A stretch of 64,000 nucleotides of DNA from Deltaproteobacteria bacterium (lineage in GTDB: Bacteria; Myxococcota_A; UBA9160; SZUA-336), in contig VGRW01000002.1 in the NCBI GenBank assembly GCA_016875225.1, positions 58,889 to 122,888 of the forward strand. Reading direction: 5' to 3'. The position numbers and the translations under genes were made by a program. Below the pieces are notes generated by a model. That model had not been told where the DNA came from. It was given only the letters and a program-made list of their open reading frames with translations, and did not search any database. Shown in pieces: positions 23,734 through 31,870 of this stretch (the first letter of the stretch is position 1; each line of letters opens with the position of its first letter).

Positions 23734-25515
23734 CTAGCGATAGGCCGCCGCTTGGATCCCGTACAGCTCGGAGTACGGGCCGCCTCTCGCCATCAGCGCC
23801 TCGTGCGTGCCGGTCTCGACCACGCGGGCGCCGTCGAGCACGACGATCAGGTCGGCCATGCGCACGGTGCTGAATCGATGCGAGACGAGCAGGGTGATCT
23901 GCTCGCCGCGCGCGGCCCGCGCGTAGCGCTCGAAGAGCGCGTGCTCGGTCTCGGCGTCGAGCGCCGCGGTCGGCTCGTCGAGCACGAGCAGGAGCGGCGC
24001 CTCGCGCATGAAGCCGCGCGCGAGCGCGAGCTTCTGCCACTGGCCGAAGGACAGGTCCGCGCCTTCGGGCCAACTGGGGCCGAGCTGCGCGTCGAGCCCG
24101 AGCGGGAGCGCCGCGACGACGTCGTCCGCGCCGGCGCGGTCCAGCGCCGATCGGACCGCGGGCTCGTCGTCGAGCCGCGGCAGATCGCCCAGGCCGACGC
24201 TGTGGCGAGCGCGGAGCTCGAAGCGGAAGAAGTCCTGGAACGCGCCCGCGAGCCGATCGCGCCAGCCGTCGGCCGGGATCCGCGCCAGCTCCACTCCGTC
24301 GACGAGAATGCGGCCGCTGGTCGGCCCGTAGAGACGGCAGAGCAGCTTCACGAGCGTGCTCTTGCCCGCGCCGTTCTCGCCCACGATCGCGACCACCGAG
24401 CCCGCCGGGAGCTCGAGATTCACGTCGTCGAGGACGCAGCGATCCGTGCCCGGGTAGGCGAACGAGACGTTCTCGAAGCGGATTGCGCGCTCGATCCGCG
24501 CGGGCACGGGTGCGTCCGTCTCGCGCACGAGCGACGCCGCGTAGTCCTCGAGCCACGCCATTCGCACCGAGCCGTCGAGCCAGATTCCGCGCAGGAAGCC
24601 GATCTCGCCCACCGTCGCGCCGAGATACGCCGAGAGCCGGGCGCCGGCGGCGAGCACGAGCAGCACGTTTCCCGGCGAGAGGGGCTCGAGCCGCGCGACG
24701 AACACGACCGCGCCGACGTACGCCCCGCCGAAGATCGCCCAGGCGAGCGCGTGCCACGCGGCGCTCGCGAAGCGCGCGCGCGCGACCGGCGCGTACCAGC
24801 GCTCCCAGGCCTCGCGGCGCTGTCGCACCAGGCGCTCGCCGATCCGCGTCACGCGCAGCTCCTTGCCCGGAGCCGCGCTGGTCGCCGTGTCGAACAGGTG
24901 CCGCGCGAGCCGGTTCGCGGCGGCGCCGCGCTCCTCCATCAGGCGCTCGACGCCGGGACGCCAGCTCGCGGTGAGCACGGTCGGGAGCGCGAGCGCCGCG
25001 AGCAGGATCAGCGCGGGATGGACCGAGACGAGCAGCGCGAGCGTCACGCCCAGGCGCAGCACCCAGCCGCAGGTCGAGAAGAGCGAGGCGTACATGTGGT
25101 CGAGCACGAAGACCTGGTTGCGCAGCACGGCGAGCCGATCGAGGTATTCTGGCCGCTCGTGGTGCGCGATCGTGGCCAGGCCGGCCTGCAGTCCGGCCAC
25201 GTGCGACTCGAGCGCGATCGAGACCTGGTCGCGGAACCGCCGCTGCGTGCGATCGCTGACCACGCGCAGGAACCAGGTCGCTGCGGCCGAGGCGCCGAGC
25301 CCGAAGCAGGCGCCGAGCACGAGCGCGCGGTCGCCCGCGAGCACGGCGTCGGCGAGAAGCTTGAACAGGAACGCGAGAAGCGCGTCGGGCAGCGCCGCGA
25401 GAAGCGACGATCCGAACGCGACCGAGAGCAGCAGCGGCTCGGCCTGGTAGCCGCGCGCGAGCGCCCGCCACATCGACGGCAGGCCGGCGGGAAGCGGAAC
25501 CTCAGTCGAGGACAT
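23734..25515 (-). CDS. ABC exporter half-transporter, ATP-binding/permease (second subunit)
   Basis: A 593-residue exporter subunit with an N-terminal six-helix transmembrane domain (about 25-310) and a C-terminal nucleotide-binding domain. Walker A is GENGAGKST, the Q-loop AFQDFF, the signature LSFGQWQK in place of LSGGQ, Walker B LLLVLDEPTAALD with its catalytic Glu, and the switch His is in LLVSHR. The altered signature suggests an asymmetric partner of the adjacent subunit. ATG at 25515 overlaps the stop of the first ABC gene by 14 bases. Likely exports a lipid, peptide or drug; the cargo is not evident. Confidence 0.88.
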   Translation of the reverse strand: MSSTEVPLPAGLPSMWRALARGYQAEPLLLSVAFGSSLLAALPDALLAFLFKLLADAVLAGDRALVLGACFGLGASAAATWFLRVVSDRTQRRFRDQVSIALESHVAGLQAGLATIAHHERPEYLDRLAVLRNQVFVLDHMYASLFSTCGWVLRLGVTLALLVSVHPALILLAALALPTVLTASWRPGVERLMEERGAAANRLARHLFDTATSAAPGKELRVTRIGERLVRQRREAWERWYAPVARARFASAAWHALAWAIFGGAYVGAVVFVARLEPLSPGNVLLVLAAGARLSAYLGATVGEIGFLRGIWLDGSVRMAWLEDYAASLVRETDAPVPARIERAIRFENVSFAYPGTDRCVLDDVNLELPAGSVVAIVGENGAGKSTLVKLLCRLYGPTSGRILVDGVELARIPADGWRDRLAGAFQDFFRFELRARHSVGLGDLPRLDDEPAVRSALDRAGADDVVAALPLGLDAQLGPSWPEGADLSFGQWQKLALARGFMREAPLLLVLDEPTAALDAETEHALFERYARAARGEQITLLVSHRFSTVRMADLIVVLDGARVVETGTHEALMARGGPYSELYGIQAAAYR

Positions 25516-27301
25516 CGAGCCCCGCCTCGGCCTCGGCCGCGTCTTCGAAGCGCGACGCCTGCAGCTCGAACATGGTCCGGTAGCGGCCGCCGCGCGCCAG
25601 AAGCTCGTCGTGCGTGCCGAGCTCGACGACCGCGCCGCGCTCGAGCACGCAGATGCGATCGGCCTTGCGCACGGTCGAGAAGCGGTGCGAGATCAGGATC
25701 GTGGTGACGTGTCTCGTCCGCGCGAGGATCCGCTCGAAGATCTCGGCCTCGCCGCGCACGTCGAGCTGCGCCGTCGGCTCGTCGAGCAGAACCACGCCGG
25801 CTCCGAGCCGCACCGCGCAGAGGGCGCGCGCGAGCGCGATCCGCTGCCACTGGCCGCCGGAGAGATCCGTGCCGCCCGGATAGCCGCGCGCGAGCACCGC
25901 GTCGAGATCGGCGAGCTGCGAGGCGCCCGCGTCCTCGAGCGCCGCGCGGATCACGCCGTCGGGCGCGCCGGCGGGAGCGACGTTGTCCCGAAGCGACAGC
26001 TCCAGGCGGACGAAGTCCTGGAACACCGCCGCCAGTCGCGAACGCCAGCCGTCGATCTCGAGCGAGCGCAGGTCGATGCCGTCGATCTCGATCGACCCGC
26101 GCTGCGGGTCGTAGAGCCGGCAGAGCAGCTTCGCGAGCGTCGTCTTTCCCGCGCCGTTCTGTCCCACGATCGCAAGCGACGAGCCCGCCGGGATCGCGAG
26201 GTCGAAGTCCTGGAGCACCGGCTCGCCCGCCGTCGGGTAGGCGAAGCCGACACCGCGAAGGCGGATCTCGCGCGCCGGCATTCCCGCGGCCGACCGCTCG
26301 CCGTCGCGCAGGTCGCCCGCGCGGCTCATCGCGGGGCCGAGCCTGAGCGCCGCCGCCGCGGGCGCCGACGCGGTGTCGAGCGCCCAGGAGAGCCCTCCGA
26401 ACGCGATCATGCTCGCTCCGACCGCCGCGCTCGCGAACGTGACCAGCGCGCCGAGCGGCAGCGCGCCACTGGCCGCATCTGCACCCATCGCGCCGAGCAC
26501 GGCCAGGTTCGCGCCGAGCACGAGCAGCAGGCTCCACACAACTGGCCTCTCGCGGAGCCGCGTCGCCTGCCAGCGCAGCTCGAAGAGCAGGCGCCGGCGC
26601 GAGCGGAAGCGCTCGACCGTCCAGCTCGCGAGCCCGAAGAGCCGCAGCTCCTTCGCGGCGGGCGGATCGACCGCCAGGCGATAGGCGTAGTCCGCATGCC
26701 GCTGCGCCTCGCGCACCTCGTCGGTGTTGCGGTCGCGCCAGACTCCGCTCTCGCGCAGCAGCCAGTGCGTGGCGAGCCAGGCCCCGCCGAGCACGAGCGG
26801 GGCCCACCACGCGTAGCCGAACAGCAGCACTGCCGAGGCGAGTCCGCCCAGAAGCTCGACCAGGCCGCTCGCGATGAAGTCCATCGAGATCGAGAGCGGC
26901 GGCCCGCTGATTCCCAGGTCGAAATCGCGCGCCATGGCCAGGTCGTTGGCCAGCTCCGGGTCCTCCAGGTGCCCCATTCCCGGCGGCCGCACGCAGGCGA
27001 TCGCGAGCCGGTCGTAGAGCCAGGCGGCGGTGCGGCTGCCGAGATTCGCGCCGAGCGCCAGGTGGATCGGCGAGAGCACCTGGAGCAGGACGAAGACGAC
27101 ACCGACGAGTGTCAGCGGGCCGGCAAGCGATCGCGATTCCTGCAGCGCGCCGACCAGCTCGCCCATCGCCACGGCGAAGAGCGCGGGCAGCGGCCCGCGA
27201 AGCACCAGCACGAGCCACCAGCCTGCCGCGAGCGCGCGGTCGGCCCGCGGCAGGACGCCGAAGAACTTCCACTCGTTGCGGTCGCGCAGGCTCGCGATCA
27301 C
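25502..27301 (-). CDS. ABC exporter half-transporter, ATP-binding/permease (first subunit)
   Basis: A 599-residue ABC exporter with a transmembrane domain (about 20-320) and a nucleotide-binding domain. Walker A is GQNGAGKTT, the Q-loop VFQDFV, the signature canonical LSGGQWQR, Walker B VVLLDEPTAQLD, switch His in LISHRFS. The start is GTG at 27301. It forms a pair with the overlapping downstream ABC gene and probably acts as a heterodimer in the inner membrane. The style (AFQDF/VFQDF Q-loops, long acidic linkers) resembles peptide or lipid exporters of actinobacteria and myxobacteria. No precursor peptide gene was found beside it. A GST gene lies 19 bases upstream on the same strand. Confidence 0.88.
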   Translation of the reverse strand: MIASLRDRNEWKFFGVLPRADRALAAGWWLVLVLRGPLPALFAVAMGELVGALQESRSLAGPLTLVGVVFVLLQVLSPIHLALGANLGSRTAAWLYDRLAIACVRPPGMGHLEDPELANDLAMARDFDLGISGPPLSISMDFIASGLVELLGGLASAVLLFGYAWWAPLVLGGAWLATHWLLRESGVWRDRNTDEVREAQRHADYAYRLAVDPPAAKELRLFGLASWTVERFRSRRRLLFELRWQATRLRERPVVWSLLLVLGANLAVLGAMGADAASGALPLGALVTFASAAVGASMIAFGGLSWALDTASAPAAAALRLGPAMSRAGDLRDGERSAAGMPAREIRLRGVGFAYPTAGEPVLQDFDLAIPAGSSLAIVGQNGAGKTTLAKLLCRLYDPQRGSIEIDGIDLRSLEIDGWRSRLAAVFQDFVRLELSLRDNVAPAGAPDGVIRAALEDAGASQLADLDAVLARGYPGGTDLSGGQWQRIALARALCAVRLGAGVVLLDEPTAQLDVRGEAEIFERILARTRHVTTILISHRFSTVRKADRICVLERGAVVELGTHDELLARGGRYRTMFELQASRFEDAAEAEAGLDVLD

Positions 27302-27320
27302 GGCGTGAGCTCCGATTCCC

Positions 27321-27935
27321 CTAGCTCGGCACGGCCATGCCCCTCGCTACGGCCGGGCGAGCGGCGATCCGCTCCAGCCACGCGACCACGCTCGGCAGCT
27401 TCATCAGCTCGGGCATTTTGAGCGCCAGCGGAAACGAGAGCCAGGGGTAATGCATGATGTCGCCGATCGAGTAGTCACCCGCGAGATACTCGCGCCCGTC
27501 GGCGAGGATCCGGTCGAGCACTCCGTAGAGTCGCGCCATCTCGGCCGAGAAGATCTGGATCATCTCGGCGTTCTTCTCGCCCTCCTTCCGCAGCGCCGCC
27601 CCGAGCCGGCCCAGGTTAGGCCCGACGCCGCCGGTCTGGAAGAACGCGAGCTGGATCGCTTCACCGCGCTTGCGCGCGTCCTTGGGCAGGATCAGCCCCT
27701 TCGGGTCGTGGCGCTCGCCCAGGTGCAGCAGGATCGCGCCCGACTCCCAGATCACGAGCCCGTCGTCCTCGAGCACGGGGATCTTGTGGTTGGGGTTCAG
27801 CGCCAGGAAGTCCGGCTTCATCTGCTCGTTCGCGCCGAGGTCGACCAAGCGCAGCTCGTAGGGCAAGCCGAGCTCCTCGAGCGCGATCGAGACCTTGCGT
27901 CCGTTCGGGGTGGCCCAGGTGTGAAGGCGCAGCAT
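27321..27935 (-). CDS. glutathione S-transferase family protein
   Basis: A 204-residue GST. The thioredoxin-fold N-terminus reads MLRLHTWATPNGRKVSIALEELG, with the cis-Pro segment KIPVLEDDG and the glutathione-carboxylate motif ESGAILLHL, then a helical C-terminal domain. This pattern is that of the Nu/YfcG-like bacterial GSTs. ATG at 27935 has an AAGGAGAA ribosome site; the longer frame above it is not credible. It is divergent from the FAH gene by only 37 bases. The presence of two GST genes flanking FAH, ThDP and VOC genes suggests glutathione-linked catabolism or detoxification. Confidence 0.9.
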   Translation of the reverse strand: MLRLHTWATPNGRKVSIALEELGLPYELRLVDLGANEQMKPDFLALNPNHKIPVLEDDGLVIWESGAILLHLGERHDPKGLILPKDARKRGEAIQLAFFQTGGVGPNLGRLGAALRKEGEKNAEMIQIFSAEMARLYGVLDRILADGREYLAGDYSIGDIMHYPWLSFPLALKMPELMKLPSVVAWLERIAARPAVARGMAVPS

Positions 27936-27959
27936 CGGATTCTCCTTCGGGTGTTGGCT

Positions 27960-27965
27960 TATACT
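27960..27965 (+). promoter_or_regulatory. candidate -10 box, possible leaderless start of the FAH gene
   Basis: TATACT, one mismatch from consensus, ends 7 bases before the GTG at 27973. Transcription from it would begin at or next to the start codon. No Shine-Dalgarno sequence lies before that GTG, and the -35 region is poor. Confidence 0.4.
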
Positions 27966-27972
27966 GCCGCGC

Positions 27973-28845
27973 GTGTTGCTTGCGACGTTCACGCACGGGG
28001 GAATCACGAGGATCGGCGTCGCCGTCGGAGACGAGCTGGTCGACCTCTCCGCGGCCGCGCCCGAGCTTCCGCGCGAGATGGAGGCGTTCCTGGCCGCCGG
28101 TCCCGACGCTCTCGAGCTCGCGCGCGGCGCGACCCGACGCGGGCCGCGAGTCCCCATCGCGCAGGTCAAGCTCGAGGCGCCCTGCCTGCGACCGCGGAAG
28201 TTCCTGGCGATCGGGCTCAACTACGCGGACCACATTGCTGAGACCGGCCGACCGGCGCCGGAGTTTCCGGTCTTCTTCAACAAGCAGACCAGCTGCGTGA
28301 ACGGGCCCTACGACCCGATCTGGATGCCGAGGGTCTCCGACAAGCTCGACTACGAGGGCGAGCTCGCGCTCGTGATCGGCCGCCGTTGCCGGCACGTGCC
28401 GAAGGCGCGCGCAATCGAGGTGATCGCGGGCTACCTGATCTGCAACGACGTCTCGGTGCGCGATTGGCAGCAGCGCGCGCCGACGATGACGCTCGGCAAG
28501 TCCTTCGACACGCACGGCCCGCTCGGCCCGTTCCTGGTCACGCCCGACGAGCTCGGCGACCCGCACGACCTCGACCTCGAGACGACCGTCGACGGCGAGC
28601 GGCGCCAGAAGTCGAACACGAAGAACCTGGTCTTCGACTGCTTCGACCAGATCGAGACGCTCTCCACCGCGTTCACGCTCGAGCCCGGCGACGTGATCAG
28701 CACGGGAACCTGCGGGGGCGTCGGCGTCGCGATGAATCCGCGCGGATACTTGAAGCTGGGTCAGCGCGTGCGCGTTTCGATCTCGGGCCTCGGGCAGATC
28801 GAGAACCTCGTCGTGCCGGAGCCTTCGGACAGCGCGCGGATATGA
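27973..28845 (+). CDS. fumarylacetoacetate hydrolase (FAH) family protein
   Basis: A 290-residue member of the FAH family, which cleaves or isomerises acylpyruvates or 2-hydroxyhepta-dienedioates in aromatic ring degradation. The FLAIGLNYADH motif, metal ligands in KLDYEGELALVIG, the catalytic-lid region NDVSVRDWQQR, and the KSFDTHGPLGP and QKSNTKNLVF segments are all present. GTG start at 27973 with no ribosome site. Its stop overlaps the ThDP gene start as ATGA. With the downstream ThDP, VOC and GST genes it probably forms a catabolic operon. It could also be a 2,4-diketo acid hydrolase or a FAHD1-type oxaloacetate decarboxylase. Confidence 0.9.
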   Translation: MLLATFTHGGITRIGVAVGDELVDLSAAAPELPREMEAFLAAGPDALELARGATRRGPRVPIAQVKLEAPCLRPRKFLAIGLNYADHIAETGRPAPEFPVFFNKQTSCVNGPYDPIWMPRVSDKLDYEGELALVIGRRCRHVPKARAIEVIAGYLICNDVSVRDWQQRAPTMTLGKSFDTHGPLGPFLVTPDELGDPHDLDLETTVDGERRQKSNTKNLVFDCFDQIETLSTAFTLEPGDVISTGTCGGVGVAMNPRGYLKLGQRVRVSISGLGQIENLVVPEPSDSARI

Positions 28846-30386
28846 ACGGCGCCGAGGCGCTGATCCGCACCGCCGTCGCGTCGGGCGTCGAGGTCTGCTT
28901 CGCGAATCCCGGTACCACCGAGCTGCACCTCGTGGCCGCGCTCGACGCGGTGCCGGGAATTCGCGCGGTGCTCGGCCTCTTCGAAGGCGTGGTCACCGGC
29001 GCGGCCGACGGCTACGCGCGAATGGCGGGCAAGCCCGCGCTCACGCTCACGCACCTCGGGCCCGGCTTCGCCAACGGCATCGCGAACCTGCACAACGCGC
29101 GGCGCGCGGGCTCGCCGGTCGTGAACCTGATCGGCGACCAGGCCACCTGGCACCTCGACGCGGACGCGCCGCTCACCAGCGACATCGAGTCGCTCGCGCG
29201 GCCCGTCTCGCTCTGGCTGCGCAAGGCGAAGACGGCTGCGGAGCTCGGGCGCGATGTCGCCGAGGCGATCGCCGCAGCCCAGCGCGCGCCGGGCGGAGTC
29301 GCGACGCTGATCGTCCCGGCGGACTGCGCCTGGGGCGAGGCGCCCGGCCCGTCGCGACCGGTCGCGGTCGAAGCGGCGAAAAAGGTCGGCTCGGATCGGA
29401 TCGACGCCGCCGCGCGCGCGCTGCGAAGCGGCGAGCCCGCAACGATCCTGCTCGGCGGGAGCGCGCTCTCGAGATCCGGGTCGCTCGCGGCGGCGCGAAT
29501 CGCGGCGAAGACCGGCGCTCGGGTGCTGTTCGGCACCTTCCCCGCGCGCGTCGAGCGCGGCGCGGGTCTGCCGGCGTTCGCGAAGTTTCCGTACTTCCCG
29601 GAGCAGGGCATCGAGCTGCTCGGCAAGGTCGGCCAGCTCCTGCTCGCGGGCGCGACCGAGCCGGTCGCGTTCTTCGGCTACCCGAACCTGCCGAGCCGGC
29701 TCGCGCCGCCGACGTGTCGCATCTCTGTGTTGGCCCGGCCCGAGGACGACGCGGCGGGCGCGCTCGAAGCGCTCGCCGACGCCCTCGGCGCGGGCGAGAG
29801 CGAGTACGAGCTCGCCGCCAGCGTCCGGCTCGAGCCCGCGACCGGAAAGCTCACGCCCGACTCGCTCGGCCGCACGCTCGCCGCGCTCCAGCCCGAGAAT
29901 GCGATCGTCGTCGACGAGGCGGCGACCTCGGGCGCGCCCTGGTTCGGCTACGCGAGCGGCGCGCTTTCGCATTCGTCGCTCGGCCTCACTGGCGGCGCGA
30001 TCGGGCAGGGGCTGCCCAACGCGGTGGGCGCCGCGATCGCCTGCCCGGACCGACGCGTGATCGCGCTGCAGGCCGACGGCAGCGGCATGTACACGCTGCA
30101 GGCGCTCTGGACCGCGGCGCGCGAGTCGCTCGACGTCACGGCGATCGTCTGCGCCAATCGCATGTACCGGATCCTGAAGGTCGAGCTCGCCCGCGCCGAC
30201 GTCCGCGATCCGGGCCCGGCCGCGCGCGGTCTCACGGATCTGGGCCCTCCGAACCTCGACTGGGTCTCGCTCGCGCGCGGAATGGGCGTTCCCGGCGAGC
30301 GCGTCGAGACCGCCGAGGAGCTCGCAGCCGCGCTCGGCCGCTCGTTCGGCGAGCGCGGGCCCCATCTCGTCGAAGCGGTGCTCTAG
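28842..30386 (+). CDS. acetolactate-synthase-like ThDP-dependent enzyme
   Basis: A 514-residue thiamine-diphosphate enzyme of the acetolactate synthase / benzoylformate decarboxylase group. The catalytic Glu is E48 in LFEGVVTGAADGYAR; the C-terminal ThDP-Mg site reads ADGSGMYTLQ...VCANRMY, near the GDG-N consensus with A for G; a central domain lies between. It is shorter than true acetolactate synthase (about 560). A decarboxylase or carboligase acting on a 2-oxo acid is more likely than branched-chain synthesis, given the FAH and VOC neighbours. ATG at 28842 overlaps the FAH stop (ATGA); a VOC gene follows after 9 bases. Confidence 0.87.
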   Translation: MNGAEALIRTAVASGVEVCFANPGTTELHLVAALDAVPGIRAVLGLFEGVVTGAADGYARMAGKPALTLTHLGPGFANGIANLHNARRAGSPVVNLIGDQATWHLDADAPLTSDIESLARPVSLWLRKAKTAAELGRDVAEAIAAAQRAPGGVATLIVPADCAWGEAPGPSRPVAVEAAKKVGSDRIDAAARALRSGEPATILLGGSALSRSGSLAAARIAAKTGARVLFGTFPARVERGAGLPAFAKFPYFPEQGIELLGKVGQLLLAGATEPVAFFGYPNLPSRLAPPTCRISVLARPEDDAAGALEALADALGAGESEYELAASVRLEPATGKLTPDSLGRTLAALQPENAIVVDEAATSGAPWFGYASGALSHSSLGLTGGAIGQGLPNAVGAAIACPDRRVIALQADGSGMYTLQALWTAARESLDVTAIVCANRMYRILKVELARADVRDPGPAARGLTDLGPPNLDWVSLARGMGVPGERVETAEELAAALGRSFGERGPHLVEAVL

Positions 30387-30395
30387 GTCGACGCG

Positions 30396-31109
30396 ATGGC
30401 AGGCATCAAGCTCGACCACGTCGCGATCGGCCTGCCTCGCTTGGAGCTCGCAAAGCCCCTCTTCGAGGGCGTGCTGCGCGGGGCGGTCGCGGGCGGACAT
30501 CCGGGTGTGCCGTTCGGGTTCCTGCAGTGGGAGTTCGCCGGCGGCGGGAGGATCGAGGTGATCTACCCGATGGGCCCGCCCGACGGCTTCCTGCACCGCT
30601 TCCTCGAGCGCGGCGGGCCGCGCATCCACCACGTCACGTTCAAGGTGCCGAGCCTGGACGAGGTCTGTGCGCGCGCGGCGGAGCTCGGCTACACCATCGT
30701 GGGTAGCGACCGCTCCGATCCGCACTGGCAGGAGGCGTTCCTGCACCCGAAGCAGGCGCAGGGAATCGTGGTGCAGATGGTGGAATCCCAGCCGCGCCCC
30801 GGTGGCGAGATGATCCTCTCGCCGCGGCTCTCCGCAGACGCCGCGCGCGTTCTCGGTGTGCGGCTCTCGGCCGCTTCCGCGGACGCCGCGCGGCGACAGT
30901 GGAGCGAGCTGCTCGGCGCGGAGTGCGAGAGCTCGGGCGCGACGCTCCGCTTCCGCTGGCCCGAGTCGCCGCTCGCGATCCTGGTCGAGGTCGAGCCCAA
31001 GCGAGCCGAGGGCCCCGTGCAGATCGAGGTCGAGGCCGCGCGGGATCTAGCGCTGCCCGAAACGAACTACCCGGAGCTCGGCACCCGCTTCGCGCAGGTG
31101 CCAGGGTGA
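30396..31109 (+). CDS. VOC-superfamily protein (glyoxalase/dioxygenase fold)
   Basis: A 237-residue protein with a VOC N-terminal half: KLDHVAIGLPRLELAKPLF near the start, RIEVIYPMG, and IHHVTFKVPSLDEVC, giving the usual His and Glu metal ligands. The second half (145-237) is another, weaker VOC-like or lipid-binding segment (LSADAARVLGVRL...FRWPESPLAILVEV). It could be a glyoxalase, an epimerase or a ring-cleavage enzyme; which is not determined. It lies between the ThDP enzyme and GST genes, the GST start (GTGA) overlapping its stop. Confidence 0.8.
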   Translation: MAGIKLDHVAIGLPRLELAKPLFEGVLRGAVAGGHPGVPFGFLQWEFAGGGRIEVIYPMGPPDGFLHRFLERGGPRIHHVTFKVPSLDEVCARAAELGYTIVGSDRSDPHWQEAFLHPKQAQGIVVQMVESQPRPGGEMILSPRLSADAARVLGVRLSAASADAARRQWSELLGAECESSGATLRFRWPESPLAILVEVEPKRAEGPVQIEVEAARDLALPETNYPELGTRFAQVPG

Positions 31110-31870
31110 CGAAGTCGGCCATCGTCCTGCACCAGTTCCCCTTTTCGCACTACAACGAGAAGGTGCGCTGGGCGCTCGACTGGAAGGGGATCGCGCACGA
31201 GCGCGTCGACTATCTGCCGGGCCCGCACGCGCCGCAGATGCAGCGTCTCTCGGGGCAGATGCAGGTGCCGGTGCTTCAGATCGGAGACCGCACGATCGCC
31301 GGATCGGCGGCGATCATCGACGCGCTCGAGCAGCTCCAGCCCGACCCGTCGCTCTACCCGGCCGACCCGGCGCGACGAGAGCGCGCGCTCGCGCTGCAGC
31401 GGCACTTCGACGACGAGGTCGGCCCGCGCGTACGCTGCGCGCTCTTCTCCGTGCTGATCCGGGAGCCGGCGTACCTGTGCCGGATCTTCGCTGGAAGGCG
31501 GAGCGCGCCCGTGCGCGCGGGCTACCGCGCGCTCTTTCCGGTCACGAAGCAGGTCGTGGGCCGGAGCATGAAGCTCTTCGACGCGCGCGCCGTCGACGAC
31601 GCGTTCGCGGGCACGCGCGCAGCGCTCGACCTCGTCGCGCGAGAGGTCGGCCCGAGCGGCCAGCTCGCAGGAGACAGCTTCAGCGTCGCGGATCTCACCG
31701 CCGCCGCGAACCTCGCGCTGCTGGTGCGGCCGGATCATCCCGACATGGCGCGTCCGGAGCCGGTGCCGGACTCCGTGCGCGAGTTCATGGCGGCCTTCGC
31801 ATCGCATCCGGCGCTCGGCTGGACGCTCGAGCAGTATCGCCGCCATCGGCCCGATCGGCGGGCGCTCTAG
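31106..31870 (+). CDS. glutathione S-transferase-like protein
   Basis: A 254-residue thioredoxin-fold/GST protein. The N-terminus TKSAIVLHQFPFSHYNEKVRWALDWKG holds the glutathione-site segment with Ser-His-Tyr in place of Cys-Pro-Tyr. QVPVLQIGDRTIAGSAAIIDAL follows with the cis-Pro and Ser, then a long helical C-terminal domain. The start is GTG at 31106, overlapping the VOC stop as GTGA. It is the last gene of the FAH-ThDP-VOC-GST unit. A glutathione-dependent isomerase, such as a maleylpyruvate type, is possible. Its stop overlaps the stop of the convergent crotonase gene. Confidence 0.82.
   Translation: MTKSAIVLHQFPFSHYNEKVRWALDWKGIAHERVDYLPGPHAPQMQRLSGQMQVPVLQIGDRTIAGSAAIIDALEQLQPDPSLYPADPARRERALALQRHFDDEVGPRVRCALFSVLIREPAYLCRIFAGRRSAPVRAGYRALFPVTKQVVGRSMKLFDARAVDDAFAGTRAALDLVAREVGPSGQLAGDSFSVADLTAAANLALLVRPDHPDMARPEPVPDSVREFMAAFASHPALGWTLEQYRRHRPDRRAL

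Noticed and set aside
27302..27320. Possible small precursor peptide for the ABC exporter pair
   Set aside because: The gap to the GST gene is only 19 bases, and no small open frame with a Gly-Gly leader was found on either side.
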